Part shown: positions 49,217 through 58,455 of the stretch, one piece after another
How the letters are laid out: each line of letters opens with the position of its first letter
Position numbering within the stretch: position 1 is the first letter of the stretch
NCBI RefSeq assembly: GCF_000026225.1
Contig: NC_011740.1
Span: 3,162,001-3,226,000, forward strand
Length of the DNA stretch: 64,000 nucleotides
Source: Escherichia fergusonii ATCC 35469
GTDB lineage: Bacteria; Pseudomonadota; Gammaproteobacteria; Enterobacterales; Enterobacteriaceae
Direction of reading: 5' to 3'
Made by a program: the position numbers and the translations under genes
Notes under the pieces: generated by a model
Database searches by the model: none
Told to the model about the DNA's origin: nothing
The model's input: only the letters and a program-made list of their open reading frames with translations

Positions 49217-50224
49217 ATGACTGATAAAACCATTGCGTTTTCGCTACTCGATCTGGCCCCCATCCCCGAAGGTTCTTCAGCGCGAGAAGCGTTCTCCCAC
49301 TCTCTCGACCTCGCCCGTCTGGCTGAAAAGCGCGGCTATCATCGCTACTGGCTGGCGGAACACCACAATATGACCGGCATTGCCAGTGCTGCAACATCAG
49401 TATTGATTGGCTATCTGGCGGCAAATACCACCACGCTGCATCTGGGGTCTGGCGGCGTGATGTTACCAAACCACTCACCGTTGGTGATTGCCGAACAGTT
49501 CGGTACGCTCAATACGCTCTATCCGGGGCGAATCGATTTGGGGCTGGGTCGTGCGCCAGGTAGTGACCAACGGACAATGATGGCACTACGTCGCCATATG
49601 AGCGGCGATATTGATAATTTCCCCCGCGATGTCGCGGAACTGGTGGACTGGTTTGACGCCCGCGATCCCAATCCGCATGTGCGCCCAGTACCGGGCTATG
49701 GCGAGAAAATCCCCGTGTGGTTGTTAGGCTCCAGCCTTTACAGCGCGCAACTGGCGGCGCAGCTTGGTCTGCCGTTTGCGTTTGCCTCACACTTCGCGCC
49801 GGATATGTTGTTCCAGGCGCTGCATCTTTATCGCAGCAACTTCAAACCGTCGGCACGGTTGGAGAAACCGTATGCGATGGTGTGCATCAATATTATCGCC
49901 GCCGACAGCAACCGCGACGCCGAATTCCTGTTTACCTCGATGCAGCAAGCCTTTGTGAAGCTGCGCCGCGGTGAAACCGGGCAACTGCCGCCACCGATTC
50001 AAAATATGGATCAGTTCTGGTCACCGTCTGAGCAGTATGGCGTGCAACAGGCGCTGAGTATGTCGCTGGTGGGTGATAAAGCGAAAGTGCGCCATGGCTT
50101 GCAGTCGATCCTGCGCGAAACCGACGCGGATGAGATTATGGTTAACGGGCAGATTTTCGATCACCAGGCGCGCCTGCATTCGTTTGAGCTGGCGATGGAT
50201 GTTAAGGAAGAGTTACTGGGGTAA
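49217..50224 (+). CDS. yhbW: YhbW, bacterial luciferase-like monooxygenase homologue
   Basis: 335 residues of the flavin-dependent luciferase-like (LLM) family: [20 protein letters not shown] at the start, [19 protein letters not shown] and [20 protein letters not shown] as the flavin-binding motifs. Matches K-12 YhbW in length. Substrate unknown. In K-12 mtr follows; here about 12 kb intervene. Its last 23 bases overlap the convergent L,D-transpeptidase-like gene. Confidence 0.94.
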   Translation: MTDKTIAFSLLDLAPIPEGSSAREAFSHSLDLARLAEKRGYHRYWLAEHHNMTGIASAATSVLIGYLAANTTTLHLGSGGVMLPNHSPLVIAEQFGTLNTLYPGRIDLGLGRAPGSDQRTMMALRRHMSGDIDNFPRDVAELVDWFDARDPNPHVRPVPGYGEKIPVWLLGSSLYSAQLAAQLGLPFAFASHFAPDMLFQALHLYRSNFKPSARLEKPYAMVCINIIAADSNRDAEFLFTSMQQAFVKLRRGETGQLPPPIQNMDQFWSPSEQYGVQQALSMSLVGDKAKVRHGLQSILRETDADEIMVNGQIFDHQARLHSFELAMDVKEELLG

Positions 50225-50942
50225 TTTTATAACGCCGGTTTTCAACAGAAATGATTGGCAATCGGCGATTTTTTTCGAAGTAATCATAGCCGGGCTTCAA
50301 CATAAGCCAGAAATTATATTCCGGCCATGCCTGCGCCTGGCGCATATTTTCGTCGTTCATCGCAAACGGGAAGATATGCACCGGCACGCTCTTCTGCCCG
50401 CTCTTTAGCGCCTGAGCCACCCGTTGATAAATCTCTTCAATACCAGCATCGGTCATGGCATAGCAGCCCGCCGAAACACAATTCCCGTGAACCATTATGA
50501 AATCACCGGTATAGCCGTTTGCCCGATCGTAAGCATTCGGGTAACCAATATTAAATGCCAGATGATAGCGGCTGTTTGGGTTAAGTAACCCTTTGTTGGT
50601 GGCATAAAAACCTTCCGGGCTTTTACCATCCCCCTGTTTGTGCTTTGGCCCTAAGCCACCAGACCACGCGCATATAGTCCAGGTTTTGTAGAGTTCGTAA
50701 GGCTTGTTATTGGCGCTTGCCCACAGTTCCAGCTTATCTTCCGCTTTAAGAATGCGGATAAATAGCTGGTCGCCGGGGTGAATCACCTTTGAAGGTTGCA
50801 CAACCGGAGAATGTGAGACGGGTTTTTCGAGCGGCAGAAAAACGCTTTTTTCGTTCGGGACAGGCCAGAAAAAGTGAACACCCAATGCGATAACAACTGC
50901 AAACAACAGTATATACAACAATCCATTACGAAACATTTTCAC
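50202..50942 (-). CDS. YafK/DpaA-family L,D-transpeptidase-fold protein
   Basis: 246 residues. An N-terminal membrane anchor or signal (about 5-25) is followed by a YkuD-type domain. The catalytic motif is [14 protein letters not shown] with H152 and C160. [19 protein letters not shown] and [18 protein letters not shown] are also near-identical in layout to K-12 YafK (DpaA), which cuts Lpp from peptidoglycan. It is a second copy type rather than yafK itself. It faces away from the mad operon and toward yhbW; no link to malonate is evident. Confidence 0.88.
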   Translation of the reverse strand: MKMFRNGLLYILLFAVVIALGVHFFWPVPNEKSVFLPLEKPVSHSPVVQPSKVIHPGDQLFIRILKAEDKLELWASANNKPYELYKTWTICAWSGGLGPKHKQGDGKSPEGFYATNKGLLNPNSRYHLAFNIGYPNAYDRANGYTGDFIMVHGNCVSAGCYAMTDAGIEEIYQRVAQALKSGQKSVPVHIFPFAMNDENMRQAQAWPEYNFWLMLKPGYDYFEKNRRLPIISVENRRYKITPVTLP

Positions 50943-51143
50943 GCATCCTGCGCCAGAGGTGGGCTATTTTTCGCCATTATAGAGAGACGTTTTACGTCTG
51001 TCGCTGATAGTTTGCAGGCTAATGATGTACCTGCTGTTTTACGTCAGGCAAAAGATCAGTGGTTTTCCCATGCCGCAATTTCGTTTTTTTCTAATAACGA
51101 AATGTGATCTATCTCGCCTGAATTCGTGACTTTAGCCTTGTTT

Positions 51144-51180
51144 ATTACGCTTAGGGTAATTACGTTACCCGGAGCGTAAT
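51144..51180. promoter_or_regulatory. 37-bp dyad upstream of the mad operon (candidate operator)
   Basis: Arms ATTACGCTTAGGGTAA and TTACCCGGAGCGTAAT, separated by TTACG; 14 of 16 positions pair. It lies about 30 bases upstream of the candidate -35 element and 77 bases upstream of madG. A dyad of this size and position fits a regulator site, most simply for the LysR protein encoded at the other end of the cluster; LysR sites have a T-N11-A core, which this sequence can contain. Confidence 0.55.
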
Positions 51181-51208
51181 TGTTCTGTGATTTCTTCAAT
51201 GCTACTTT

Positions 51209-51237
51209 TTGCTCGTGTTATTAATTTTTTAGTATAC
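51209..51237 (+). promoter_or_regulatory. Candidate mad operon promoter
   Basis: TTGCTC and GTATAC spaced by exactly 17 bases. The resulting leader to the madG ATG at 51257 would be only about 13 bases but includes AAAGGAAAT. Spacing is good, hexamers are imperfect. Confidence 0.35.
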
Positions 51238-51256
51238 ACAAGCAAAGGAAATAGCC

Positions 51257-52144
51257 ATGTATTCCACTGACAGTAATGCACAATGGATCGGTGAGTGCCT
51301 GTTAAAAGCTATATTAATGGAGGTTTGCGCCTGGCCTAAACCAGGACTGGTCACTCCCCTTTCTCAGGGTGCGCATACTGATATGGATATTTGGTTATTT
51401 ATTACCAGTTCATCTACCATTGCCCCCTGTTTTACCCTTTGTGCTATAGCAGGCGAAAACCATAACGGTGAATTAACAGAATTATTTCCCGTTATCAGGA
51501 AAATTGGTATTCAGTATGAAAATAAATTGCTTAACGCTACGCAGCAAATTAATACCCAGCGTGGCATTTTATTTTCTTCTGCTCTTCTTGCCGCTGTCGC
51601 TGGTTGGCTTTCTGCCCAAAAGCAGCCTCTGACTTATTGCGCCTTAAGTCAGAACATCAGCACGCTTTGCCAAAATCTCTGTCGCAATGATTTTGCTCAA
51701 CTCAATCAACGGGCAGCTAAAACGCAAGGCGAAAAACTCTATTCTGAGTTTGGCATTACCGGAATTCGTGGTGAGGCAGAACACGGTTTTCCTCTGGTAT
51801 GCAACATTGCTCTTCCGGCTTTACATCAGGCATTAGCGCATCAACTGAGTTGGCGCGAGTCGCTTATTCATACTCTGCTGGCGTTGATGGCTTGTTGTGA
51901 AGATACCACTGTTTTGTCACGTGGTGGACAAAAGGCACTGAGAGAAATGCAGTCCAGGGCGCAACGACTTGTTGATCAGGGCGGCATGTTACAACCGGAT
52001 ATCGGCAAGAAACTGACTGACTTTAACCAATGGTGTGTGGATAACTGGATAAGCCCCGGCGGTTGTGCCGATTTACTGGCGCTAACTTTGGCTATGTATT
52101 TTCTATGCCAGGGTGATAAACACTTAATACAGGAAAATATATGA
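51257..52144 (+). CDS. madG: MadG/CitG/MdcB-type triphosphoribosyl-dephospho-CoA synthase
   Basis: 295 residues of the CitG family. The characteristic stretch ILMEVCAWPKPGLVTPLSQGAHTDMD near residues 20-45 and GITGIRGEAEHGFPLV near 170-185 match MdcB/CitG. It makes the 2'-(5''-triphosphoribosyl)-3'-dephospho-CoA precursor of the carrier-protein prosthetic group from ATP and dephospho-CoA. First gene of the operon; its stop overlaps the next small ORF (ATGA). Confidence 0.88.
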   Translation: MYSTDSNAQWIGECLLKAILMEVCAWPKPGLVTPLSQGAHTDMDIWLFITSSSTIAPCFTLCAIAGENHNGELTELFPVIRKIGIQYENKLLNATQQINTQRGILFSSALLAAVAGWLSAQKQPLTYCALSQNISTLCQNLCRNDFAQLNQRAAKTQGEKLYSEFGITGIRGEAEHGFPLVCNIALPALHQALAHQLSWRESLIHTLLALMACCEDTTVLSRGGQKALREMQSRAQRLVDQGGMLQPDIGKKLTDFNQWCVDNWISPGGCADLLALTLAMYFLCQGDKHLIQENI

Positions 52145-52263
52145 GTATTTATCTCTATACATTATTTACCTACGGCTTAACCATTCTAATCTCTTTTGCG
52201 GTGGTGGGCATTATTGTTGGGGTAAATAAGCTAATGAATAAGTTAAATATTACCGACGACTAA
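52141..52263 (+). CDS. 40-residue single-span membrane protein, candidate decarboxylase gamma-type subunit
   Basis: A short ORF overlapping madG by ATGA. The protein is one hydrophobic helix (YGLTILISFAVVGIIVGVNK, about residues 11-30) flanked by an aromatic N-terminus and a charged tail ending NITDD. It sits immediately upstream of madB, as gamma subunits (OadG type) sit beside beta subunits in other Na+ pump decarboxylases, but it is shorter than OadG and lacks the His-rich tail. The role is inferred from position and shape. Confidence 0.7.
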   Translation: MSIYLYTLFTYGLTILISFAVVGIIVGVNKLMNKLNITDD

Positions 52264-52303
52264 TAAACAAATCGCCTTTCTAGCAACACCAGGGATTCAT
52301 TCT

Positions 52304-53512
52304 ATGGATATTTTCGTTAAGCTTTTTTCGGGGATCGGCACATTTTTTGTTGAAGATCCTAAAATAGCAATCGCTCGTTTATTATTAATAATTCTTGGAT
52401 TCATTCTGGCATGGATGGGATTTCGCCGGAAACTTGAACCTTTAATTATGGTGCCAATGGGATTAGGCATGATCGCTGTTAATGCTGGTGTTCTGTTTCT
52501 TGCTGGCGGGCAAACTGGCACTTTAATCCTTGATCCGATGGTGAGTGATCCCACGGAGCTGGTTAATCTGATGCAGATAAACTTTCTGCAACCGGTTTAT
52601 AACTTTACATTCAGTAACGGCCTCATTGCCTGTATCGTTTTCTTTGGCATTGGTGCCATGAGTGATATCAGCTTCATTCTGCTACGCCCCTGGGCAAGCA
52701 TCATTGTTGCTCTGTTCGCCGAAGCAGGAACATTTGCCGCACTGTTACTCGGGATCGAGGTCTTTGGCTTACCCGCCAATGAAGCGGCGTCAATTGCCAC
52801 CATTGGCGGTGCGGATGGCCCCATGGTGCTGTTTGCCTCGCTGATCCTCGCGCCAAATCTTTTTGTACCAATTGCCATTATTGCCTACCTCTACCTGAGT
52901 TTGACCTACGCTGGCTATCCGTATCTGGTGCGTCTGATGGTGCCGAAAAAGTATCGTGGCATGGAAGTGGATATCGACTATCCGACGGTTTCAAAAAAGG
53001 CAAAGTTCATCTTTACCATCTGTGCCTGCTTGTTGTTATGCCTGCTATTACCTGTTGCCGCGCCGCTGATCCTCTCTTTCTTCCTCGGTATTGCGATTAA
53101 AGAAGCTGAGATCGAGCCGTTCCAGAAACTGCTGGAATCGACAATGACCTATACCGCGACACTGTTTCTTGGGCTGCTGCTCGGTACGCTATGCGAAGCA
53201 CAGACCATTCTCGATCCTAAAGTTGGCATCATCCTGATCCTCGGTATTGGCGCCCTTGCTATATCTGCAGTCGGCGCGCTACTTGGCGGCTGGTTTATCT
53301 GGTTTATCTCCAAAGGTCGCTATAACCCTGCCATTGGTATTGCTGGCGTCTCTTGCCTGCCAACCACAGCCAAAATCGCGCAGAAAGAAGTAAGCCACGA
53401 AAACCCCTATGCCGTCATTCTTCCCCTCGCGATGGGAGCGGGTGTCAGCGGGTTGATCGTCTCGGCTATCGCCACGGGGATCTTTATCTCCACGTTATTC
53501 CTGCTGAAATAA
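52304..53512 (+). CDS. madB: MadB, Na+-translocating carboxybiotin decarboxylase subunit
   Basis: A 402-residue polytopic protein of the OadB/MmdB/GcdB family with about nine to eleven membrane helices. The invariant Asp lies in IGGADGPMVLFASL (D171), and SDISFILLRPW and the late GVSCLPTTAKIAQ match the second conserved region. In this family it decarboxylates carboxybiotin and exports Na+. AGGGA lies upstream of the ATG. Its presence separates this cluster from the soluble, biotin-free mdc type. Confidence 0.93.
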   Translation: MDIFVKLFSGIGTFFVEDPKIAIARLLLIILGFILAWMGFRRKLEPLIMVPMGLGMIAVNAGVLFLAGGQTGTLILDPMVSDPTELVNLMQINFLQPVYNFTFSNGLIACIVFFGIGAMSDISFILLRPWASIIVALFAEAGTFAALLLGIEVFGLPANEAASIATIGGADGPMVLFASLILAPNLFVPIAIIAYLYLSLTYAGYPYLVRLMVPKKYRGMEVDIDYPTVSKKAKFIFTICACLLLCLLLPVAAPLILSFFLGIAIKEAEIEPFQKLLESTMTYTATLFLGLLLGTLCEAQTILDPKVGIILILGIGALAISAVGALLGGWFIWFISKGRYNPAIGIAGVSCLPTTAKIAQKEVSHENPYAVILPLAMGAGVSGLIVSAIATGIFISTLFLLK

Positions 53513-53524
53513 GGGAGTTATGAC

Positions 53525-55192
53525 ATGCTAAAAGAGCACAACTGGCATCAACTCAAAGACGATACGGAGCAGCGGTTGCAGCTAATAAAGCCGTATCTTC
53601 GTGAGGGTAAAATTATCGCCGCCAGCGATACCGTTGCCGTAATGGAAGCGATCCTGCGTAGCGGTGACCGGGTAAATATTGAAGGGAATAACCAGAAACA
53701 GGCGGATTTTTTAGCGGAATGCTTGTGCAAAGTTGATCCCCAAAAAATCTCCGGTCTGCATATGGTGCAGTCCTCTGTACCCCTTTCGACACACCTTGAT
53801 CTGTTTGAAAAAGGTATCGCAGAAAAGCTCGATTTTGCCTATGCCGGACCACAAGATGGTCGTCTGGCTAAGCTCATTCAACAGGGCAAAATTAAGCTCG
53901 GCGCGATTCATACCTATCTGGAACTGTTCAGCCGCTATTTTGTTGATCTCACTCCTCGCGTGTCGTTCATCACTGCGTTTGAGGCAGATAAAGACGGTAA
54001 TTTGTATACCGGTTTTAACACGGAAGATACGCCAGTCATCGCCGAGGCAACTCACTTCCGTCAGGGGATCGTCATTGCTCAGGTCAACAAGATTGTCGAC
54101 AAAGTACCGCGCGTCGATATCCCTGGTGACTGGGTTAATGCCGTGATTGAAGCACCACGCCCTTTCTATGTTGAACCGTTATTCACCCGCGATCCCGCGT
54201 TGATCACCGATACCCATGTGTTAATGGCAATGATGGCCCTGAAAGGGATTTATGCCGAGTACGGCGTTGAACGTATCAACCACGGGATCGGTTTTTTCAC
54301 TGCCGCCATCGAGCTGCTGCTGCCAACTTACGGCGAAGAACTGGGTCTGAAGGGCAAAGTCTGTACCCATATGGTACTCAACCCGCATCCAACCTTAATT
54401 CCGGCAATTGAAAGCGGCTGGATTCAGTCTGTGCATTGTTTCGGTGGCGAGTTGGGAATGGAGAAATATGTCGCTGAACGCCCGGATGTGTTCTACATCG
54501 GACAGGATGGCACTTTGCGTTCTAACCGCGCCTTCGCCCAGGCTGCCGGACACTATGCGCTGGATATGTTTATCGGCGGCACTCTGCAACTGGATAAATA
54601 TGGCAACAGCAGTACAGCTACAGCCAGCCGGGTCTCCGGTTTTGGTGGCGCACCAAATATGGGCTGTGATGCTAAAGGTCGCCGTCACACAACCCGTTCA
54701 TGGCTGAAATGTGGCGAGGAGTTTAATGCCACTCAACAGCAACTCATTGGTGATATGCCACGTGGCAAGCGTCTGGTTGTGCAGATGCAAGAAACCTTCC
54801 GCGAGAAACGCCAGCCTGCCTTTGTTGACAAACTCGATGCCTGGCAGCTTGCCGAAAAAGCCGGTCTCGATCTGCCGCCAGTGATGGTTTACGCCGATGA
54901 CGTCACCCATGTGTTGACCGAAGAAGGTATCGCTTATCTCCATCGTTGTGACGGACTGGAACAGCGGATGGCCGCTATTCGTGCCGTCGCAGGTTATACC
55001 GATATTGGTCTGGCAGCCGATCCTGCACAAACCCAGGCATTGCGTGAAAGCGGTATCGTTAAAACACCAGAAGATTTGGGTATTGATCGCCGCCGTGCCA
55101 CTCGCCAGCTGCTGGCAGCCAAAAGTATCCGCGATTTAGTCGAATGGTCTGGCGGACTCTATAACCCGCCTGCTCGTTTCCGTAACTGGTAA
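53525..55192 (+). CDS. madA: MadA, malonate decarboxylase alpha (acetyl-ACP:malonate transferase)
   Basis: 555 residues of the MdcA/MadA family (CoA-transferase fold). Recognisable stretches: VNIEGNNQKQADFLAECL near 60, SSVPLSTHLDLFEKGIAEKLD near 110, GGTLQLDKYGNSSTATASRV near 350-370 and FGGAPNMGCDAKGRRHTTRSW near 375-395. It swaps the acetyl group on the carrier protein for malonyl, releasing acetate. It follows madB after 12 bases; the ATG has GGGAGTT upstream. Confidence 0.95.
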   Translation: MLKEHNWHQLKDDTEQRLQLIKPYLREGKIIAASDTVAVMEAILRSGDRVNIEGNNQKQADFLAECLCKVDPQKISGLHMVQSSVPLSTHLDLFEKGIAEKLDFAYAGPQDGRLAKLIQQGKIKLGAIHTYLELFSRYFVDLTPRVSFITAFEADKDGNLYTGFNTEDTPVIAEATHFRQGIVIAQVNKIVDKVPRVDIPGDWVNAVIEAPRPFYVEPLFTRDPALITDTHVLMAMMALKGIYAEYGVERINHGIGFFTAAIELLLPTYGEELGLKGKVCTHMVLNPHPTLIPAIESGWIQSVHCFGGELGMEKYVAERPDVFYIGQDGTLRSNRAFAQAAGHYALDMFIGGTLQLDKYGNSSTATASRVSGFGGAPNMGCDAKGRRHTTRSWLKCGEEFNATQQQLIGDMPRGKRLVVQMQETFREKRQPAFVDKLDAWQLAEKAGLDLPPVMVYADDVTHVLTEEGIAYLHRCDGLEQRMAAIRAVAGYTDIGLAADPAQTQALRESGIVKTPEDLGIDRRRATRQLLAAKSIRDLVEWSGGLYNPPARFRNW

Positions 55193-55203
55193 GGGGAAAA
55201 GAC

Positions 55204-55536
55204 ATGGCTTTACATCAAATATCACACCACTTTAGCGGTAACGGTAAACGTGCTGCGCTACCACAAACCGTACATTGCGGCATCGTTGGTTCAGGAGATC
55301 TGGAAGTTTTACTGGAACCTAAAGCACTGGCAGGCGGTATCGATATCAGTATTTGCACGCCCGTGACCGGATTCGATCACATCTGGGAAATTGTACTTAC
55401 ACGCTTCCTGGACAATGGCCCACTTGGAGATATGCAAGTCAGCATCAATGACAACAACGCCACGCCTGCCGTTGTCGCACTCCGTCTGCAGCAAGCGTTA
55501 CAACAGGCTCTGCCAGGAGAAAACCAACATGAGTGA
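55204..55536 (+). CDS. madE: MadE, malonate decarboxylase acyl carrier protein (delta)
   Basis: 110 residues. The prosthetic-group serine is S30 in CGIVGSGDLEVLLEP, the signature of MdcC/MadE/CitD carriers, which hold 2'-(5''-phosphoribosyl)-3'-dephospho-CoA rather than pantetheine on a classical ACP. The gene overlaps madC by 8 bases. Confidence 0.93.
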   Translation: MALHQISHHFSGNGKRAALPQTVHCGIVGSGDLEVLLEPKALAGGIDISICTPVTGFDHIWEIVLTRFLDNGPLGDMQVSINDNNATPAVVALRLQQALQQALPGENQHE

Positions 55537-56458
55537 TCTGCGTTTTCTGGAAGCCAGTGCGCGTGAACGCGCAGAGGCATTAGTTGATAAAGGCACTTTC
55601 CGCGAGCTGATTGGTCCGTCGGCTAAACAGACAAGCCCCCATTTACCCATCCTCGGTGAAGCCGTGGAGTTCGATGACGGTGTCGTGACGGGGATTGGTT
55701 TACTCGGGCAACATCCGGCAATTGTTATCTCTCAGGAAGGGCGTTTTATTGGCGGTTCTGTTGGTGAAGTAGGCGGCGCAAAAATGGTCGGCGCGTTAAT
55801 GCTGGCCGATGAACTGGCAACGCAATCTACTGATCCCGCTTATCGTCCTGTCGTCTTAATTTCCTTTGAAACGGGCGGTGTACGACTGCATGAGGCTAAC
55901 GCCGGTTTGCTGGCGCACGCCGAGTGCATGGATTTACTGCAAACGCTGCGGAGCAGAGTACCTGTTGTGGCACTGATTGGCAGCAAAATTGGCTGCTTTG
56001 GTGGGATGGGATTTGTCGCCGCTGCAACTGACATCATTGTGATGAGTGAGTCAGGACGCCTTGGCCTCACCGGCCCTGAAGTTATCGAACAAGAGATGGG
56101 GCGTAGTGAATTCGACGCTTCCGACCGCGCCCTGGTCTTCCGTACCACCGGCGGTAAACATAAGTATATCGTCGGTGATTGTAACTATTTGATTGCCGAT
56201 ACATTAGCGGCCTTCCACCAGCAGGTAACGCAGATCGCTTCCCTTGCCTGGGCAGATATTGAAGCTATGCGGCGTATTGGCAGTGAAGAGAAAGTGCGTA
56301 AACAGATGGCACTGACGCAACACATCTGTGATCTGGCGCCAACCGATGCCCGTGATGTCTGGCTGGCAGCAGGGAATGCCACGCCACAATCGCTGGTTGA
56401 TATGGATTTGGAAACGTTCCTGAGCAATGTCAAACGTTTGAGTGTGGAGGAAGCGTAA
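55529..56458 (+). CDS. madC: MadC, malonyl-ACP decarboxylase/carboxyltransferase subunit (beta)
   Basis: 309 residues from ATG 55529 (MSDLRFLEASARERAEALVD), with CAGGAGA upstream; the longer frame from 55391 runs through madE and is rejected. It is of the acetyl-CoA carboxylase beta / carboxyltransferase (crotonase) fold: GQHPAIVISQEGRFIGGSVG and GGVRLHEANAGLLAHAECM form the oxyanion regions, with GSKIGCFGGMGFVAAATDI after them. With MadD it moves the carboxyl from malonyl-ACP to biotin on MadF. madD starts at the last base of its stop (TAATG). Confidence 0.93.
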   Translation: MSDLRFLEASARERAEALVDKGTFRELIGPSAKQTSPHLPILGEAVEFDDGVVTGIGLLGQHPAIVISQEGRFIGGSVGEVGGAKMVGALMLADELATQSTDPAYRPVVLISFETGGVRLHEANAGLLAHAECMDLLQTLRSRVPVVALIGSKIGCFGGMGFVAAATDIIVMSESGRLGLTGPEVIEQEMGRSEFDASDRALVFRTTGGKHKYIVGDCNYLIADTLAAFHQQVTQIASLAWADIEAMRRIGSEEKVRKQMALTQHICDLAPTDARDVWLAAGNATPQSLVDMDLETFLSNVKRLSVEEA

Positions 56459-57339
56459 TGGAAAACTTATTAGGCCAGGGCCGGTTGGCAATAGATCTTA
56501 TTGTCGATGAAGGCAGTTTTGTGGAAAACGCGCTGACAGACCTGAATCTTCCTTGTGAAGATTACGGCCCCGGAGCTGTGGTCGGTAGTGCGCAGTTGAA
56601 TGGCGAAATATGCACGGTGATCGCCAATGATGCTATGGCATTTAATCCACGTTTTCCGGTGGTTTATGCCGGAGTCATTGGGCTTGAAGAAGGCTACAAA
56701 ATGGCTCTGGCCGTTTACCGAACCATGGAGATGGATCGCCTGAAAGATGCTACTGAAAAGCGCCCACTGGTACTGATAGTAGACACTCCGGGGAATGGTC
56801 CTGGCAAACTGGAAGAGATCATCGGTATGAACAAAGCCACGGGCGCTTATCAGCTGGCCCTGGCGCAAGCACGTCATGCCGGGCATCCGATCATCGCGAT
56901 GGTGATTGGTCGTGCCATCAGTGGTGCGTTCCTTTGCCATGGATTACAGGCCGACCACATTCTCAGTTTGACCTCCGAATTTGGCACCATGATCCACGTA
57001 ATGCCCCTCAGCAGTATTGCCCGTATCACACGTCAGGATGTGGAGCGACTTAGTGAACTTTCACGAAGCAATCCTGTTTTTGCTGCGGGGCCGGAGTTTT
57101 TCTGGCAACTGGGTGGCGTTGAAGAACTGCTGAACAGTATTGAGCAAATGAAAGAAGCGGTTGCTCGCCATGTTCACGAAGTGCGCTCTGCCAAACAGAC
57201 CTTAGGTACGATTGCAACCGGGCCACAAGGGCGAGGGCTCTCTGGTAATCAGCGTGGCGGACGCCAAACGCGCAGTGCGATCCTGGCGCAAATGCGGCAC
57301 GAGTATCAGGCCATTGCCGAACATTATCAGCCAGCCTGA
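56458..57339 (+). CDS. madD: MadD, malonyl-ACP carboxyltransferase subunit (gamma)
   Basis: 293 residues of the MdcE/MadD family. VLIVDTPGNGPGKLEEIIGM near 100-120 and IAMVIGRAISGAFLCHGLQ near 140-160 form the carboxyltransferase core. The C-terminal tail is basic and glycine-rich (GPQGRGLSGNQRGGRQTRS), which may contact the carrier. It works as a heterodimer with MadC. Confidence 0.93.
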   Translation: MENLLGQGRLAIDLIVDEGSFVENALTDLNLPCEDYGPGAVVGSAQLNGEICTVIANDAMAFNPRFPVVYAGVIGLEEGYKMALAVYRTMEMDRLKDATEKRPLVLIVDTPGNGPGKLEEIIGMNKATGAYQLALAQARHAGHPIIAMVIGRAISGAFLCHGLQADHILSLTSEFGTMIHVMPLSSIARITRQDVERLSELSRSNPVFAAGPEFFWQLGGVEELLNSIEQMKEAVARHVHEVRSAKQTLGTIATGPQGRGLSGNQRGGRQTRSAILAQMRHEYQAIAEHYQPA

Positions 57340-57354
57340 CAGGGGAAACGCACC

Positions 57355-58455
57355 ATGAACGATCCCATCTCAACACTGGAATGGCTGGTGCAGGCTCAGC
57401 AGGGCATCCCTTCTTTTTCAGAGATGCCCCGTCGGACACTGGCAGACAAAGGTATTGCAGGGCCGACAGCGGCACATGTGATCGAGGAGATCCATACGCC
57501 ACTTAATCTGGCAATGGTGACATTCACCACTGGCAGTAGTGCCTTTCAGAACATTGTGGGGGTGACATGGTGCGAATTACCGCTGCGTACAGAAGCAGGT
57601 AAACGCGTCCTGCAAGGGTGTGGAGTTACAACCGGGCAGCAGTTGCTGGTGACCTACGCTCCGCTGGTCAATGTTTTTACCTGCCAGGCGCTGGAAGCGT
57701 TTGATCTTCGCTGGTCGTTTTTATCGCACTCATGCCGTGATGCATTGCTGATCGCGCTATGTCGCCAAATGCCGGATGTGGTGATAGGAGAATCATCATT
57801 CTTACGCGCCACACTGGAACAAGCGCAGAAAATGAATCTTATCGACCGACTGCCCAAAAATCTGACGTTGATAACGGCGGGTACACCGTTAGATGAAGCT
57901 CTGGTGCCACTGGCCCAAAGTCTGGGATATACGCTGCATGATGTATACGGGTGCCAGGAATTTGGCTGGCTTGTTCTCGACGGCATACCACTGCGTGAGG
58001 ATATTTCTCTGGTAGCGACCCGACAAGGTGATGACTGGCGGGAAGTTATCGTGGGCGGATTACCAACAGGCGACAGTTTTCCCGTCGGAACAGGCGGTCA
58101 TCTCTGTAACCCGGCAGGGATAATCCAAACCTGGAAGCGGCGGCGTACCACGCCCGAGTATGAAATGGTTGTAGTAGCGACAACAGCACACCACCAGGAG
58201 ATTGTCGAACGCACAGCACGAACAATTATGCGTATTAAGGGCAGGATTTGTCGGGTTTCGCCAAAACTACAAACGCTGGCGGAAGCCACTCATATCCAAC
58301 TCATCCCCGGTATATTGCCGGACGATGCGTCTGGTTCAGTCCCTATCGATATTATCGGCCCCGATGCCACAGCACAATTTGACGCTCTGCTGGCATCACA
58401 GCGAGAGTTACAACAACAAGGGAAAAATGACCCCGCCTGGAGTAAGGCGCGATGA
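57355..58455 (+). CDS. madH: MadH, acyl-carrier-protein:acetate ligase
   Basis: 366 residues of the ANL adenylate-forming group, short form. FTTGSSAFQN near residues 57-66 resembles the ATP loop, and LHDVYGCQEFGWLVLDG near 197-213 the adenylate motif (YG..E). In the mad pathway it restores the acetyl thioester on free carrier protein using ATP and acetate, priming the cycle. It is divergent from full-length ANL enzymes, so the call depends partly on its position between madD and madK. Confidence 0.82.
   Translation: MNDPISTLEWLVQAQQGIPSFSEMPRRTLADKGIAGPTAAHVIEEIHTPLNLAMVTFTTGSSAFQNIVGVTWCELPLRTEAGKRVLQGCGVTTGQQLLVTYAPLVNVFTCQALEAFDLRWSFLSHSCRDALLIALCRQMPDVVIGESSFLRATLEQAQKMNLIDRLPKNLTLITAGTPLDEALVPLAQSLGYTLHDVYGCQEFGWLVLDGIPLREDISLVATRQGDDWREVIVGGLPTGDSFPVGTGGHLCNPAGIIQTWKRRRTTPEYEMVVVATTAHHQEIVERTARTIMRIKGRICRVSPKLQTLAEATHIQLIPGILPDDASGSVPIDIIGPDATAQFDALLASQRELQQQGKNDPAWSKAR

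Larger units (their letters stand above)
50943..51256 (+). other. Control region upstream of the mad operon
   Basis: 314 bases between the divergent L,D-transpeptidase-like gene and madG. The first half has no recognisable element; the second half holds a strong dyad (51144-51180), a TGTGATCTA half-site resembling CRP at 51105-51113 and a possible promoter (51209-51237). Confidence 0.6.
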
